Source of the DNA: Branchiibius hedensis | GTDB taxonomy: Bacteria; Actinomycetota; Actinomycetes; Actinomycetales; Dermatophilaceae | DNA length: 64,000 nt | NCBI RefSeq assembly: GCF_900108585.1 | Contig: NZ_UESZ01000001.1 | Coordinates: 558,001-622,000, forward strand | Direction of reading: 5' to 3' | Shown: one piece after another, positions 19,866 through 29,319 of the stretch | How the letters are laid out: each line of letters starts with the position of its first letter | How positions within the stretch are numbered: the stretch's first letter is position 1 | Position numbers and translations under genes: made by a program | Notes under the pieces: generated by a model | The model's database searches: none | The model's input: only the letters and a program-made list of their open reading frames with translations | What the model was told of the DNA's origin: nothing

Positions 19866-20365
19866 GCGGCAAACTTCCCTTCGATCCGATCGCTCGCGCC
19901 CGGGAGCTCTGGCGGGCGCGCTGGGGGGCGGATGCGCCGTACGACGCGATGGCCACCGCGACCTCGATCATGCGGGTCCAGCAGCGGTTGCTCGCCGACC
20001 TGGATGCCGCGGTCGCGCCGTACGGATTGACCTTTGCCCGCTACGAGGCGCTGGTCCTGCTGGCGTTCTCACGGACCGGCGACCTGCCGATGAGCAAGGT
20101 GGGGGAGCGGCTGATGATCCACCCCACCAGCGCCACCAACATCGTTCAGCGGCTGGCCGCCGACGGTCTGGTCGAGCGGGTGCCCAACCCGCAGGACGGC
20201 CGCGGCACCCTGGCCCGGATCACTCCCGCGGGCACCAATCGGATGGAGGAGGCAACCGCGGCGCTGCACGCCATTGATTTTGGTCTAGCGGGCGTGTCCG
20301 AGCGAGAGCACGGCCAGCTGTGGCGACTACTCCGCAACATCCGCAAACGCTCCGGCGACTTCTAA
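19862..20365 (+). CDS. MarR family transcriptional regulator
   Basis: 167-residue winged-helix regulator: dimerisation helices (ATATSIMRVQQRLLADLDAAV), recognition region SKVGERLMIHPTSATNIVQRLAADGLVERVPN, wing DGRGTLARITPAG, C-terminal helix. GTG start coupled to the acetyltransferase stop. A regulator of this type close to an acyl-CoA mutase is a recurring actinobacterial arrangement. The 20-bp palindrome at 21153-21172, one gene downstream, is a plausible operator; that link is inference. Confidence 0.9.
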   Translation: MSGKLPFDPIARARELWRARWGADAPYDAMATATSIMRVQQRLLADLDAAVAPYGLTFARYEALVLLAFSRTGDLPMSKVGERLMIHPTSATNIVQRLAADGLVERVPNPQDGRGTLARITPAGTNRMEEATAALHAIDFGLAGVSEREHGQLWRLLRNIRKRSGDF

Positions 20366-20391
20366 GCTCGCCCGCCACGTAGGTTTGCCAC

Positions 20392-21159
20392 GTGACCGAT
20401 CATGATCTGTCTACCCTGCTGTCGGCCATGGCCTCGCCGGACCCTACGACCCGCGATGGATGGGCGTACGCCGAGCTATCGCGGGGCATTCTTTCGGGCC
20501 GTTTCGCAGCGTCGAGCGATGAGATCCGGGCGAGTGCGATCGATCAGCTGAGCAGCCCGCATGTGCAGGCCCGGACCTTCGCGCCTCTTACCCTCGCGTG
20601 GTTGGTGCTCGCAGGCGATCGCGATCGCGGTGCCTTCGAGCAGCTCCGGGACTGGTACACAACCGAGTCCGACACCCGCGGGTATGACGATCGGCTGGGT
20701 TGGTTGCACGCAGTTGCGCACGGCGCCGACTACTTCGCAGAGGCCGTCAAGGCAGGCATTGCCGGTGGCGGCGAAGTCCTCGAAACTCTCGCGGTCAGAA
20801 TGGTTTTCGACGGACAAGCGTGGCACGACCAAGAGTATGCCCGTGTCGCAGGGGCGGCGATTGTCGCGCTATCAGTCGACCCGGGGGGCCACACGGTGTG
20901 GCTGGGCAAGGTCGTGGATGCGCTCGCGGAGTTCGAGCGCGCTCCTCAGCCGGCCCGTCCGCCGGACTGGATCCACAACGTCTACACGACTCTGGCTGCG
21001 GCGTACGTCGCATTATGCGAGCAGCCGGTGGATGGGCAGCAGCCCCTGATCGTCGCTGAGGCGTCCGCAATAGCTGATGCCGTTGCGAGGTTGCTTGCCC
21101 GAATGACGCCGTGGCTGCTCAGGACGCGTGCGGAGGCTGACGGAGGGGTAAGTTACTAG
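20392..21159 (+). CDS. DUF2785 family protein
   Basis: 255 residues of mostly helical protein with the DUF2785 marks: RDGWAYAELSRGILSGR near the N-terminus, a RTFAPLTLAWLVLAGDRDRG helix, YTTESDTRGYDDRLGWLHAVAHGADYFAEAV, and a C-terminal WIHNVYTTLAAAYVAL segment. The function is unknown. TAGGTT (20380-20385) lies 6 nt before the GTG start, fitting a leaderless transcript. Its last codons overlap the palindrome upstream of the mutase gene. Confidence 0.8.
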   Translation: MTDHDLSTLLSAMASPDPTTRDGWAYAELSRGILSGRFAASSDEIRASAIDQLSSPHVQARTFAPLTLAWLVLAGDRDRGAFEQLRDWYTTESDTRGYDDRLGWLHAVAHGADYFAEAVKAGIAGGGEVLETLAVRMVFDGQAWHDQEYARVAGAAIVALSVDPGGHTVWLGKVVDALAEFERAPQPARPPDWIHNVYTTLAAAYVALCEQPVDGQQPLIVAEASAIADAVARLLARMTPWLLRTRAEADGGVSY

Positions 21160-21172
21160 GACGTCCTAGTAA
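21153..21172. promoter_or_regulatory. Perfect 20-bp palindrome over the mutase promoter (candidate operator)
   Basis: Half-site TTACTAGGAC is followed directly by its exact reverse complement GTCCTAGTAA. The palindrome occupies the -35 region of the promoter whose -10 is TACGCT (21180-21185), with the mutase ATG 6 nt further on. Position and symmetry fit a repressor operator for a dimeric regulator; the MarR protein encoded at 19862 is the nearest candidate. Confidence 0.75.
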
Positions 21173-21191
21173 ATTGCCGTACGCTATCCGC

Positions 21192-22859
21192 ATGTCACGT
21201 GTGGAATGGGAGCGCCAGTACGCCGCCGCCGAGGCCTCAGGTCGGGTCCGCGACGCCGACTTCACGACCTTGTCCGGCGACGAGGTCGATCCGGCGTACG
21301 GCGTCGACGACGGTGAGTGGCCAGGCCAATTCCCTTACACCCGAGGCCTGTACGCCACTGGCTACCGCGGGCGACCGTGGACGATCCGGCAGTTCGCTGG
21401 CTTCGGCAACGCCCAGCAGACCAACGAGCGCTACCGGATGATCCTTGGTCGCGGTGGTGGCGGTCTCAGCGTCGCCTTTGACATGCCCACCTTGATGGGA
21501 CGCGACTCCGATGACCCGATGAGCCTGGGCGAAGTCGGTCACTGCGGTGTCGCCATCGACTCGGCGGCCGACATGGAGGTGCTCTTCGACGGCATCCGCC
21601 TGGACGAAGTCACCACCTCGATGACCATCAGCGGCCCGGCGGTCCCGGTCTTCTGCATGTATCTCGTGGCCGCCGAGCGTCAGGGCGTCGACGTCGGCAA
21701 GCTCAACGGCACCCTGCAGACCGACATCTACAAGGAGTACATCGCACAGAAGGAATGGCTCTTCGGTCCCGAACCGCACCTGCGGCTCATCGGTGATCTG
21801 ATGGAGTACACCAGTGCGAAAATCCCTGCCTACAAACCGCTTTCGGTGTCTGGCTACCACATCCGTGAGGCCGGCTCTACCGCCGCGCAAGAGTTGGCCT
21901 ACACCCTGGCTGACGGCTTCGGGTACGTCGAGTTGGGTCTCTCCCGGGGCTTGGACGTCGACGTGTTCGGGCCCGGGTTGTCCTTCTTCTTCGACGCCCA
22001 CGTGGACTTCTTCGAGGAGATCGCCAAGTTCCGCGCCGCCCGTCGCATCTGGGCTCGCTGGATGCGTGACGTCTATGGCGCGAAGACCGCCAAGGCCCAG
22101 TGGCTGCGATTCCACACCCAGACCGCCGGCGTCTCCCTGACCGCGCAGCAGCCGATCAACAACGTGGTCCGCACGGCGGTCGAAGCCCTCGCTGCAGTTC
22201 TCGGCGGCACCAACTCTTTGCACACCAACGCCCTCGACGAGACGTTGGCGCTGCCCACCGAGGAGTCCGCCGAGGTTGCCCTGCGCACCCAGCAGGTGCT
22301 GATGGAAGAGACCGGCGTGACGAATGTCGCTGACCCGCTTGGTGGTTCGTACTTCATCGAAGCGCTGACCGACCGGATGGAGCAGCAGGCCGAGGCGATC
22401 TTCGAGCAGATCCGGGTCATGGGGCAGCGGGGCAAACCGGAGGGATACGAGCATCCGATCGGCCCGATCACCAGCGGCTTGCTACGCGGTGTCGAGGACG
22501 GATGGTTCATGTCCGAGATCGCCGAGGCCGCCTTCCAATACCAAACCGCCGTTGAGAAGGGCGACAAGCGGGTCGTCGGCGTCAACGTGCACACCGAGTC
22601 GTCCGCCAAGGAGTTGGAGATCCTGCGGGTCTCGCACGAGGTCGAACGCGAGCAGGTCCGCGTCCTGCAGGCACGCAAGGCGGCCCGCGACGAGCCCGCG
22701 GTCCAGGCGGCGCTCGCCGAGATGATCCGGGTGGCGCAAGGCGATGGCAACCTGATCGAGCCCATGCTCGCCGCGGTCCGCGCGGAGGCAACGCTGGGGG
22801 AGATCTGCGGCGCCATGAAGGAGCTGTGGGGTAGTTACCGCGAGCCCGCTCGATTCTGA
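21192..22859 (+). CDS. icmA: Adenosylcobalamin-dependent acyl-CoA mutase, large subunit (isobutyryl-CoA mutase type)
   Basis: 555 residues, forming only the TIM-barrel substrate domain; the C-terminal B12-binding domain with Asp-x-His-x-x-Gly is absent, so it needs a separate small subunit, which is not in this window. Substrate region: TRGLYATGYRGRPWTIRQFAGFG and GTLQTDIYKEYIAQKEWLFGPEP. Phe68 and Gln186 fall exactly where isobutyryl-CoA mutase has Phe80/Gln198 and methylmalonyl-CoA mutase has Tyr89/Arg207 (the offset is constant for both pairs), pointing to isobutyryl-CoA/butyryl-CoA isomerisation. ATG 21192 is chosen over TTG 21174 because TACGCT is 6 nt upstream. Substrate is inference from two residues. 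Confidence 0.88.
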   Translation: MSRVEWERQYAAAEASGRVRDADFTTLSGDEVDPAYGVDDGEWPGQFPYTRGLYATGYRGRPWTIRQFAGFGNAQQTNERYRMILGRGGGGLSVAFDMPTLMGRDSDDPMSLGEVGHCGVAIDSAADMEVLFDGIRLDEVTTSMTISGPAVPVFCMYLVAAERQGVDVGKLNGTLQTDIYKEYIAQKEWLFGPEPHLRLIGDLMEYTSAKIPAYKPLSVSGYHIREAGSTAAQELAYTLADGFGYVELGLSRGLDVDVFGPGLSFFFDAHVDFFEEIAKFRAARRIWARWMRDVYGAKTAKAQWLRFHTQTAGVSLTAQQPINNVVRTAVEALAAVLGGTNSLHTNALDETLALPTEESAEVALRTQQVLMEETGVTNVADPLGGSYFIEALTDRMEQQAEAIFEQIRVMGQRGKPEGYEHPIGPITSGLLRGVEDGWFMSEIAEAAFQYQTAVEKGDKRVVGVNVHTESSAKELEILRVSHEVEREQVRVLQARKAARDEPAVQAALAEMIRVAQGDGNLIEPMLAAVRAEATLGEICGAMKELWGSYREPARF

Positions 22860-22863
22860 CTGT

Positions 22864-23109
22864 GTGCCCGGGAGACCGCCGATCGTCGTACCCATCGTGC
22901 GGGTGTTTCCCGGCGGTGAGGCGATCCGCTTCTACCGCGATTTCCTTGGCTTCACGATCGACTGGAGCACCGCTTCGAACCCGGCCTGCCGCTCTACCTA
23001 CAGGTGTCCCGTCAGGGGTGCGTGCTGCATCTGAGGGGGTGACGAGTTGCAGATCGCTGACCCCTTCGGTAACCGATTGATTTTCCACACGCCGCGTCCG
23101 TCAGAATGA
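22864..23109 (+). pseudogene. Decayed glyoxalase-superfamily gene
   Basis: Three pieces of one glyoxalase/bleomycin-resistance-type protein lie in different frames. Frame 1 from GTG 22864 reads VPIVRVFPGGEAIRFYRDFL then GFTIDW. The expected continuation EHRFEPGLPLYLQVSRQGCV is in another frame from about 22966, consistent with one lost G in TGGGAG. After a stop near 23040 the C-terminal piece DELQIADPFGNRLIFHTPR appears, with the middle 50-60 residues missing. The frameshift plus the internal deletion make a real pseudogene more likely than a sequencing error alone. It lies between the mutase and CnoX-like genes. Confidence 0.8.
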
Positions 23110-23113
23110 AGAC

Positions 23114-24054
23114 ATGCCTGAAAAGCCGCTGACCGCCGCATCGCTGCGGGGTGCCGTCGACCTGTCCGCGCTCGCCAAACCTGCCGCCGCCCGACCTGGC
23201 GCCGCGCCGCGGTCCACGGAAGCCTCCGGCACGCCCAATGGCCTGGTCCAACAGGTCGACGACAACACCTTCGGCGCCGCCGTCGAGATGTCCCTCGATG
23301 TCCCCGTGATCCTCGCCGTCTATTCCGGAGCCCGACCCGCCAGCCAGCAGCACGTCGATGAGTTGGCTTCAATCGTGGGGAGTACGGCGGTCGGCTGGTC
23401 CTCGCCACCGCCGACATCGACTCCGCGATGCAGATCCGCCAAGCGCTGCAAGTCCAACAGGTACCGATGGTGCTCGCGCTGATCAAGGGTCAGCCGTTGC
23501 CGCTCTACATGGGCCCGCAGCCGGCCGATGCCGTGCGCGGGGTGTTCGATCAGGTGCTCCAGGCGGCCCAGCAGGCGGGCGTCACCGGCACTGTTCCCGT
23601 CGAGGGTGCGCCGCCCGCGGCGCAGGAGCCAGAGTCGGATGAGGATCCGTTGTTGGCCCAGGCGTACGACGCGATCGAGGCGGGGGACTACGACGCCGCC
23701 ATTGCGGCGTACGACCAACTGCTGGCCACCAACCCCGAGGACGAGGGTGCCCGCCTCGGCCGCGGGCAGGTGCTGCTGCTCCAGCGCACCGCAGACCTGG
23801 ACGCGACAACCGTCCGGGAGGCGGCCGCGCAGAACCCCACCGATGTCGCCGCCCAGACCCAGGTCGCCGACCTCGACCTGCTCGGCGGACACGTCGAGGA
23901 CGCCTTCGCCCGCCTGATCGACCTGGTCCGAGCAACAAGCGGCGACGACCGCAGCGCAGCTCGCGAACACCTCATCGGCCTGTTCGACATCATCGGCTCG
24001 ACCGACGAGCGGGTGAAGAAGGCGCGCACCGCCCTGATGTCGGCGCTGTACTGA
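23114..24054 (+). pseudogene. CnoX/YbbN-like thioredoxin-fold TPR co-chaperone, frame broken
   Basis: The N-terminal part (ATG 23114) has a thioredoxin-fold start, DVPVILAVYSGARPASQQHVDELASIVG, without the Cys-x-x-Cys. After VG at 23377-23380 the frame is wrong; in the -1 frame the fold continues EYGGRLVLATADIDSAMQIR, then QVQQVPMVLALIKGQPLPLY and C-terminal TPR helices (LLAQAYDAIEAGDYDAAIAAYDQLL) to the stop at 24054. Adding one G to the GGGG run, or a -1 slip of Gly-tRNA on it, restores one protein of about 313 residues. All other parts look well conserved, so it may be functional. CAGAAT lies 6 nt before the ATG. Confidence 0.75.
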
Positions 24055-24058
24055 TCAG

Positions 24059-25702
24059 CTACACCCCGAGGGCAGCGTCGACGATCTGCTTGGCCTCGGT
24101 CTGCACCTGCTTCAGGTGATCCTCCCCGAGGAACGACTCGGCGTAGATTTTGTAGACGTCCTCGGTGCCTGACGGCCGAGCAGCGAACCAGGCGTTCTGG
24201 GTCGTGACCTTGAGGCCACCGATCGCGGCACCGTTGCCCGGCGCCTCGGTCAGTGTGGCCGTGATGTCCTCTCCCGCAAGGCTTGTGGACGCGACGTCCG
24301 ACGGGCTGAGGGCCGCCAGCTTGGCCTTCTGCTCCCGTGACGCCGGCGCGTCGACACGGGCGTAGGCCGACGAGCCATACTGCGCCGTGAGTTCGGTGAA
24401 GTGCTCGGACGGCGTTTTCCCGGTCGCAGCAGTGATCTCCGAAGCCAACAGCGCCAACAGAATGCCGTCCTTGTCCGTTGTCCACACCGACCCGTCGAAC
24501 CGCAGGAACGACGCCCCCGCCGACTCCTCACCACCGAATCCGACCGACCCGTCCAACAGGCCCGGCACGAACCACTTGAAGCCGACTGGCACCTCCCACA
24601 GTTCGGCGCCGATCCCGGCCACCACGCGGTCGATCAGGGACGACGACACCAGGGTCTTCCCGACGCGGTGCGACTTCCAGTCCGGGCGCGCTCCGCCGTA
24701 AAGATACGAAATCGCCACGGCCAGATAGTGATTCGGGTTCATCAACCCGCCCTTGGTCACGATGCCGTGCCGGTCGCTGTCCGCGTCGTTGCCGGTAGCG
24801 ATGTCGTAGTGGTCGCGTTGCTTGATCAACGAGGCCATCGCGTACGGCGATGAGCAGTCCATCCGGATCTTGCCGTCCCAGTCCAGCGTCATGAACCGCC
24901 ACGTCGGGTCCACCAGGGGATTGACCACGGTCAGATCCAGCCCGTACTGCGAACCGATCTCGCCCCAGTAGGCGACCGACGCACCGCCGAGCGGGTCCGC
25001 CCCGATCTTGACGCCGGCGTCCTTGATCCGCGACAGATCGATCACGTTGGGCAGGTCGGTCACGTACTCGGCCAGGAAGTCGTACGAGCCTGCGCTGGCA
25101 CGCGCCGTGCTGATCGGCACCCGACGTACGCCGTCCAGCCCGGCCCGCAGGTACGCATTGGCTGCCGCTGCAATCACCTTGGTGGCATCACTGTCGGCGG
25201 GACCACCGTGTGGCGGGTTGTACTTGAACCCGCCGTCCCGCGGCGGGTTGTGCGACGGGGTGATCACGATGCCGTCGGCCAGGCCAGGGCCCGTGGTGCG
25301 GCCCGCGTTCGCCTTGAGGATCGCGTGGGAGACACCCGGCGTCGGGGTGTAGCCGTCCCGACTGTCGACCAGCACCGTGACGTCGTTCGCTGCCAGTACC
25401 TCCAGTGCGCTGACCCATGCCGGTTCGGACAACCCGTGGGTGTCCCGACCGATGAACAGCGGACCGTCATACCCCTGCTCGCGTCGGTAGTCCACGATCG
25501 CCTGCGTCGTCGCCAGGATGTGCGCCTCGTTGAACGCACTGTCCAGCGACGACCCGCGGTGCCCGGACGTGCCGAAAACAACCTGTTGGTCGGGGTTTTC
25601 CGGATCGGGGGTCAGCGTGTAATACGCCGTGATCAAGGCGGGTACGTCGACCAGGTCGCTGGGCAGCGCCGGTTGACCGGCTCGGGATGCGGCGTCATTC
25701 AT
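24059..25702 (-). CDS. pgm: Phosphoglucomutase, alpha-D-glucose-phosphate specific
   Basis: Interconverts glucose 1-phosphate and glucose 6-phosphate, linking the glycogen genes here to glycolysis. 547 residues with the four-domain phosphohexomutase plan: substrate loop [12 protein letters not shown], phospho-Ser150 in [18 protein letters not shown], metal loop [11 protein letters not shown], sugar loop [12 protein letters not shown] and the C-terminal phosphate loop [13 protein letters not shown]. An AGGAG ribosome binding site lies 7 nt before the ATG. It follows the maltokinase-glgB gene by 13 bp and should be last in the glgE-treS-mak/glgB-pgm operon. Confidence 0.96.
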   Translation of the reverse strand: MNDAASRAGQPALPSDLVDVPALITAYYTLTPDPENPDQQVVFGTSGHRGSSLDSAFNEAHILATTQAIVDYRREQGYDGPLFIGRDTHGLSEPAWVSALEVLAANDVTVLVDSRDGYTPTPGVSHAILKANAGRTTGPGLADGIVITPSHNPPRDGGFKYNPPHGGPADSDATKVIAAAANAYLRAGLDGVRRVPISTARASAGSYDFLAEYVTDLPNVIDLSRIKDAGVKIGADPLGGASVAYWGEIGSQYGLDLTVVNPLVDPTWRFMTLDWDGKIRMDCSSPYAMASLIKQRDHYDIATGNDADSDRHGIVTKGGLMNPNHYLAVAISYLYGGARPDWKSHRVGKTLVSSSLIDRVVAGIGAELWEVPVGFKWFVPGLLDGSVGFGGEESAGASFLRFDGSVWTTDKDGILLALLASEITAATGKTPSEHFTELTAQYGSSAYARVDAPASREQKAKLAALSPSDVASTSLAGEDITATLTEAPGNGAAIGGLKVTTQNAWFAARPSGTEDVYKIYAESFLGEDHLKQVQTEAKQIVDAALGV

Positions 25703-25715
25703 CGTTGAACTCCTA

Positions 25716-28700
25716 CTACTGAATCGGGATGAGCCAGATCATGGACAACGGGGGAAGGGTTATCCGGGCAGATGCGGGCTGGCCGTTGGCTGCCTCGGAG
25801 ACGGCCGTCACGGCGCCCAGGTTGCCGCGCCCGGCCCCGCCGTACGCCTGCGCATCGGTGTTCAGCACTTCTGCCCACTCACCGGTGAACGGCAAACCCA
25901 AGGTGATGTCGCGGTGCTCGGTCGCGGAGGCGTTCAGGACGGCCGCCACCACGTTGTCCGGACCCCGCTCGCCGGCGCCCCAGCGCAGATAGCTGAAGGT
26001 GTTACCTCCCGCGTCGTCGCCGTTGATCCACTCGAAACCATCGCCCTGGTGGTCCAACGACCACAGCGCCGGGGTGTCGACGTAGAGCTGGTTGAGGTCC
26101 TTCACCAGTGCGTGCACGCCGTAGTGCTCGGGGTGGCGAAGCAGCCACCAGTCGAGGCTGCGTCCGTCGGCCCACTCAGCTTCCTGAGCGAATTCGCACC
26201 CCATGAAAAGCAGTTGTTTGCCGGGGTGGGACCACTGGTGGGCCAGAAACGCACGCACGTTGGCCAACTGGTTCCACCGGTCCCCGGGCATCTTGCGCAG
26301 CAGCGATCCCTTGCCGTGCACGACCTCGTCGTGGCTGATCGGCAGCACGAACCGCTCGCTCCACGCGTAGACGAAACCAAAGGTGATCTTGTTGTGGTGG
26401 TACTGCCGGTGGATGGGTTCTTCGTGGAAGTAGTCCAGGGTGTCGTGCATCCAGCCCATGTTCCACTTCAGTCCGAAGCCGAGACCGCCGGCGTCCGTCG
26501 GCTGGGTGACCCCTGGCCAGGACGTTGACTCCTCGGCGATCATCACGCTGCCGGGGGAGCGCCGGTAGGCGGTCGCGTTGGCCTCTTGGAGTAGTTCGAC
26601 GGCCTCGAGGTTCTCCCGGCCGCCGTACCGGTTGGGTAGCCATTGGCCGTCGCTGCGGGCGTAGTCGAGGTAGAGCATCGAAGCGACCCCGTCGACCCGG
26701 AGCCCGTCGGCGTGGAACTCCTCCAACCAGTACGTTGCGTTGGCGACCAGGAAGTTGCGCACCTCCGTGCGGCCGAAGTTGAAGATGTACGAACCCCACT
26801 CCGGGTGCCAGCCGCGTCGCCGGTCCGGGTGCTCATAGAGGGCCGTCCCGTCGAAGCGCACCAGCGCCCACTCGTCGGTGGCGAAGTGGCCCGGCACCCA
26901 GTCCAGGATGACGCCGATCCCGTTCTGGTGCAGGGTGTCGATCAGATAACGCAGATCGTCGGGGTTTCCGAGCCGGGAGTTCGGTGCGTAGTACCCCGTC
27001 ACGTGATAACCCCACGACGGCGGGTAGGGGTGCTCCATCACCGGCATGAACTCCACGTGCGTGAAGCCCAGATCCTTGACGTAGTTGACCAGGTGCTCGG
27101 CCAGGTCGCGGTACGACTGACCCTCACGCCACGAGCTCAGGTGCACCTCGTAGGTGCTCATCGGTCCGGTGTGCGGGTCGGTGTTGGCCCGCTTGGTCAT
27201 CCAGTCCGAATCGCCCCATTCGTAAGCGGATTCGGTCACGATGGCCGCCGTCTTCGGCGACGTCTCGGTGAACCGCGCCATCGGGTCGGTCTTCTCCCGC
27301 CACACCCGGTCGGCCCCTAGCACCTGGAACTTGTAGCGCGTTCCTGCGCCGACATCGGGGACGAACAGTTCCCACACCCCGGAACCGCCGAGCAACCGCA
27401 TCGGGTGGGTGGTGCCGTTCCAGCCGTTGAACTCACCGATGACCCGCACGCCCTTGGCGTTGGGCGCCCAGACCGCGAACGCCGTACCGGTCACCTCACC
27501 CAGCGGCCCGTCGTAGCGGTGCACTCGTGCGCCCAGTGCGTTCCACAACTCCTCGTGCCGGCCCTGACCGATGAGGAACAGGTCCATCTCCCCGAGGCTG
27601 GGCAGGAACCGGTAGGGGTCGTCGGCGACGTGTTCGACGCCGTCGCCGTACGTCGTGACGATCCGGTAGTCGGGCACGTCACTTCCTGGGATCCGGGCTG
27701 ACCAGATCCCTTCGTACTCATGCTGCAACGGCACTCGCTCATCACCGGCCAGCGCGATCTGCACGGTCGCAGCCAGCGGGCGCAGCACCCGGATGAACGG
27801 CCCCTCGGCATCCATCTGGGCACCGAGCACGCTGTGCGGGTCGCGGTGCAACCCGGCCAGCAGCGCGTCTGCCTCGTGCTCGGCCACCGGCGGTGCCGAC
27901 GGCGCCGCTGAGGGGGACTCCGAGGAACCAAGGAGCCGGTCGACCGCAGCTAACGGAATGTGCTTCCAGGCCGGTCGGTTTCGCACTTCGTAACTGACTT
28001 CGTAGACCGCTTTGTCGATCTCGTAGGCGTTGAGCACGGCGCCGCTGATCGGGCTGCCCGCGGAGTACCCCTCCAGGAAGGCCCGACGACATGAGTCCGA
28101 CCAGTCGCGCCGTGAACCGGCGCCGCGCACCTCGGCCGAACCGGCCGCGTAGTCGAAGGAACGCAGCATCCCGGCGACATCGCGCATCGGGCTGTCCGGC
28201 AGGCTGCGCTCGGCCAGCGGTCGCAGCGGCTCACCTTCGAAGTCCAACATCACCCAGCCGCGGTCCGGCACCTGGAGCACCTGGCCGAGGTGGAAGTCAC
28301 CATGGATGCGTTGCAGCGGGGGCCACTGAGCGGCTTCCGCGCGGGCGAGGACCGATTCGTAACTGTCCTGGAGGTCTGCCAGCGCGGGCTCATCGGCGAC
28401 CGCGCGGTCGAACCGGTCCCGCATCTGGCCGACCAGGTGAGTCACCTGCTCGGGGGTGGATGGTGTCCGGCCCATGGTGTCGGCGAGGGTGACGTGCATC
28501 GCAGCCGTGGCCGCGCCCAGTGACCGGGCCGCAGCGGAGTAGTCCTGCTCGGCTTCGGCGGCCGCGCTGGCGTGCCGCCACGCGTCGAGTACGCCGGGTA
28601 GAAACTCCTCGGCGAACGCCAAGTCACCGTGTGCGCCTGTGCCGTCCGGTTGCGTCCACGAGCCGCTGAGCGCGCCGATAGCGTGCGGGACCACTTCGCT

Positions 28701-29318
28701 GCCGGCAGCCGACAACGCGGTCTGCAGTTCGACGTCGGGGTTGTGGCCGTCGTGCAGGACTCGGAAAACCTTCACGATCACCGGCGGACCGTCGGTGAGG
28801 TGAATGATCACCGAGGTGTTGGACTGTTCGCCGCTGAGCACCTGCGAGGAGGCCACCTCGCTGACGTGGGCACCGGCGCGTCCGCTTCCGGTCACGGTGA
28901 CCTTGCTCGGAAGCGGTTCGCCGGACGGGGTGGCCAAGGTCGACTGCTGCGCACCGGTCTGGATCGTGCGCAACAGCTGGCTGACGAAGACCGGATCGTG
29001 GCAGGCGTCGTACACGTAGCGAAGGCCGAGTTCGCTGTGTTCCATGGTCCCGATCAGCGCGTGCTCGGAGACTTCCAGGGGTTCGCCGCGATAGGTGACC
29101 GGAACCTGATAGACCGTCGGCGTCGCGGCGGAATCGTCGCTGAGTAGCAGCACCTCGACACCCACCTCGCCAGCCGGATCGTCGAAGCGATACGAACCGA
29201 GATTTCTCAGCTGCGGAGTCCGGGATTTGTCGGCGTACCAACGCTGTTGCTCGATCCACGGGGTCAGCAACTCGACCTTCCCGGGGGTCAGTGTGGCGTT
29301 GCGATGAATCGTGGCCAT
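25716..29318 (-). CDS. Maltokinase-glycogen branching enzyme fusion (Mak-GlgB)
   Basis: A single uninterrupted 1200-residue protein joining two GlgE-pathway enzymes. Residues about 1-475 are maltokinase (Pep2/Mak): [27 protein letters not shown] and the kinase catalytic motifs [14 protein letters not shown] and [10 protein letters not shown]; it makes maltose 1-phosphate. After a Ser/Pro/Ala-rich linker (about 475-490), residues about 490-1200 are a full GlgB: N1 and CBM48 domains ([29 protein letters not shown]), GH13 barrel with nucleophile Asp in [15 protein letters not shown], acid/base Glu in [11 protein letters not shown], and [11 protein letters not shown]. Follows treS by 1 bp. Both halves look intact. 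Confidence 0.94.
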   Translation of the reverse strand: MATIHRNATLTPGKVELLTPWIEQQRWYADKSRTPQLRNLGSYRFDDPAGEVGVEVLLLSDDSAATPTVYQVPVTYRGEPLEVSEHALIGTMEHSELGLRYVYDACHDPVFVSQLLRTIQTGAQQSTLATPSGEPLPSKVTVTGSGRAGAHVSEVASSQVLSGEQSNTSVIIHLTDGPPVIVKVFRVLHDGHNPDVELQTALSAAGSEVVPHAIGALSGSWTQPDGTGAHGDLAFAEEFLPGVLDAWRHASAAAEAEQDYSAAARSLGAATAAMHVTLADTMGRTPSTPEQVTHLVGQMRDRFDRAVADEPALADLQDSYESVLARAEAAQWPPLQRIHGDFHLGQVLQVPDRGWVMLDFEGEPLRPLAERSLPDSPMRDVAGMLRSFDYAAGSAEVRGAGSRRDWSDSCRRAFLEGYSAGSPISGAVLNAYEIDKAVYEVSYEVRNRPAWKHIPLAAVDRLLGSSESPSAAPSAPPVAEHEADALLAGLHRDPHSVLGAQMDAEGPFIRVLRPLAATVQIALAGDERVPLQHEYEGIWSARIPGSDVPDYRIVTTYGDGVEHVADDPYRFLPSLGEMDLFLIGQGRHEELWNALGARVHRYDGPLGEVTGTAFAVWAPNAKGVRVIGEFNGWNGTTHPMRLLGGSGVWELFVPDVGAGTRYKFQVLGADRVWREKTDPMARFTETSPKTAAIVTESAYEWGDSDWMTKRANTDPHTGPMSTYEVHLSSWREGQSYRDLAEHLVNYVKDLGFTHVEFMPVMEHPYPPSWGYHVTGYYAPNSRLGNPDDLRYLIDTLHQNGIGVILDWVPGHFATDEWALVRFDGTALYEHPDRRRGWHPEWGSYIFNFGRTEVRNFLVANATYWLEEFHADGLRVDGVASMLYLDYARSDGQWLPNRYGGRENLEAVELLQEANATAYRRSPGSVMIAEESTSWPGVTQPTDAGGLGFGLKWNMGWMHDTLDYFHEEPIHRQYHHNKITFGFVYAWSERFVLPISHDEVVHGKGSLLRKMPGDRWNQLANVRAFLAHQWSHPGKQLLFMGCEFAQEAEWADGRSLDWWLLRHPEHYGVHALVKDLNQLYVDTPALWSLDHQGDGFEWINGDDAGGNTFSYLRWGAGERGPDNVVAAVLNASATEHRDITLGLPFTGEWAEVLNTDAQAYGGAGRGNLGAVTAVSEAANGQPASARITLPPLSMIWLIPIQ

Positions 29319-29319
29319 G

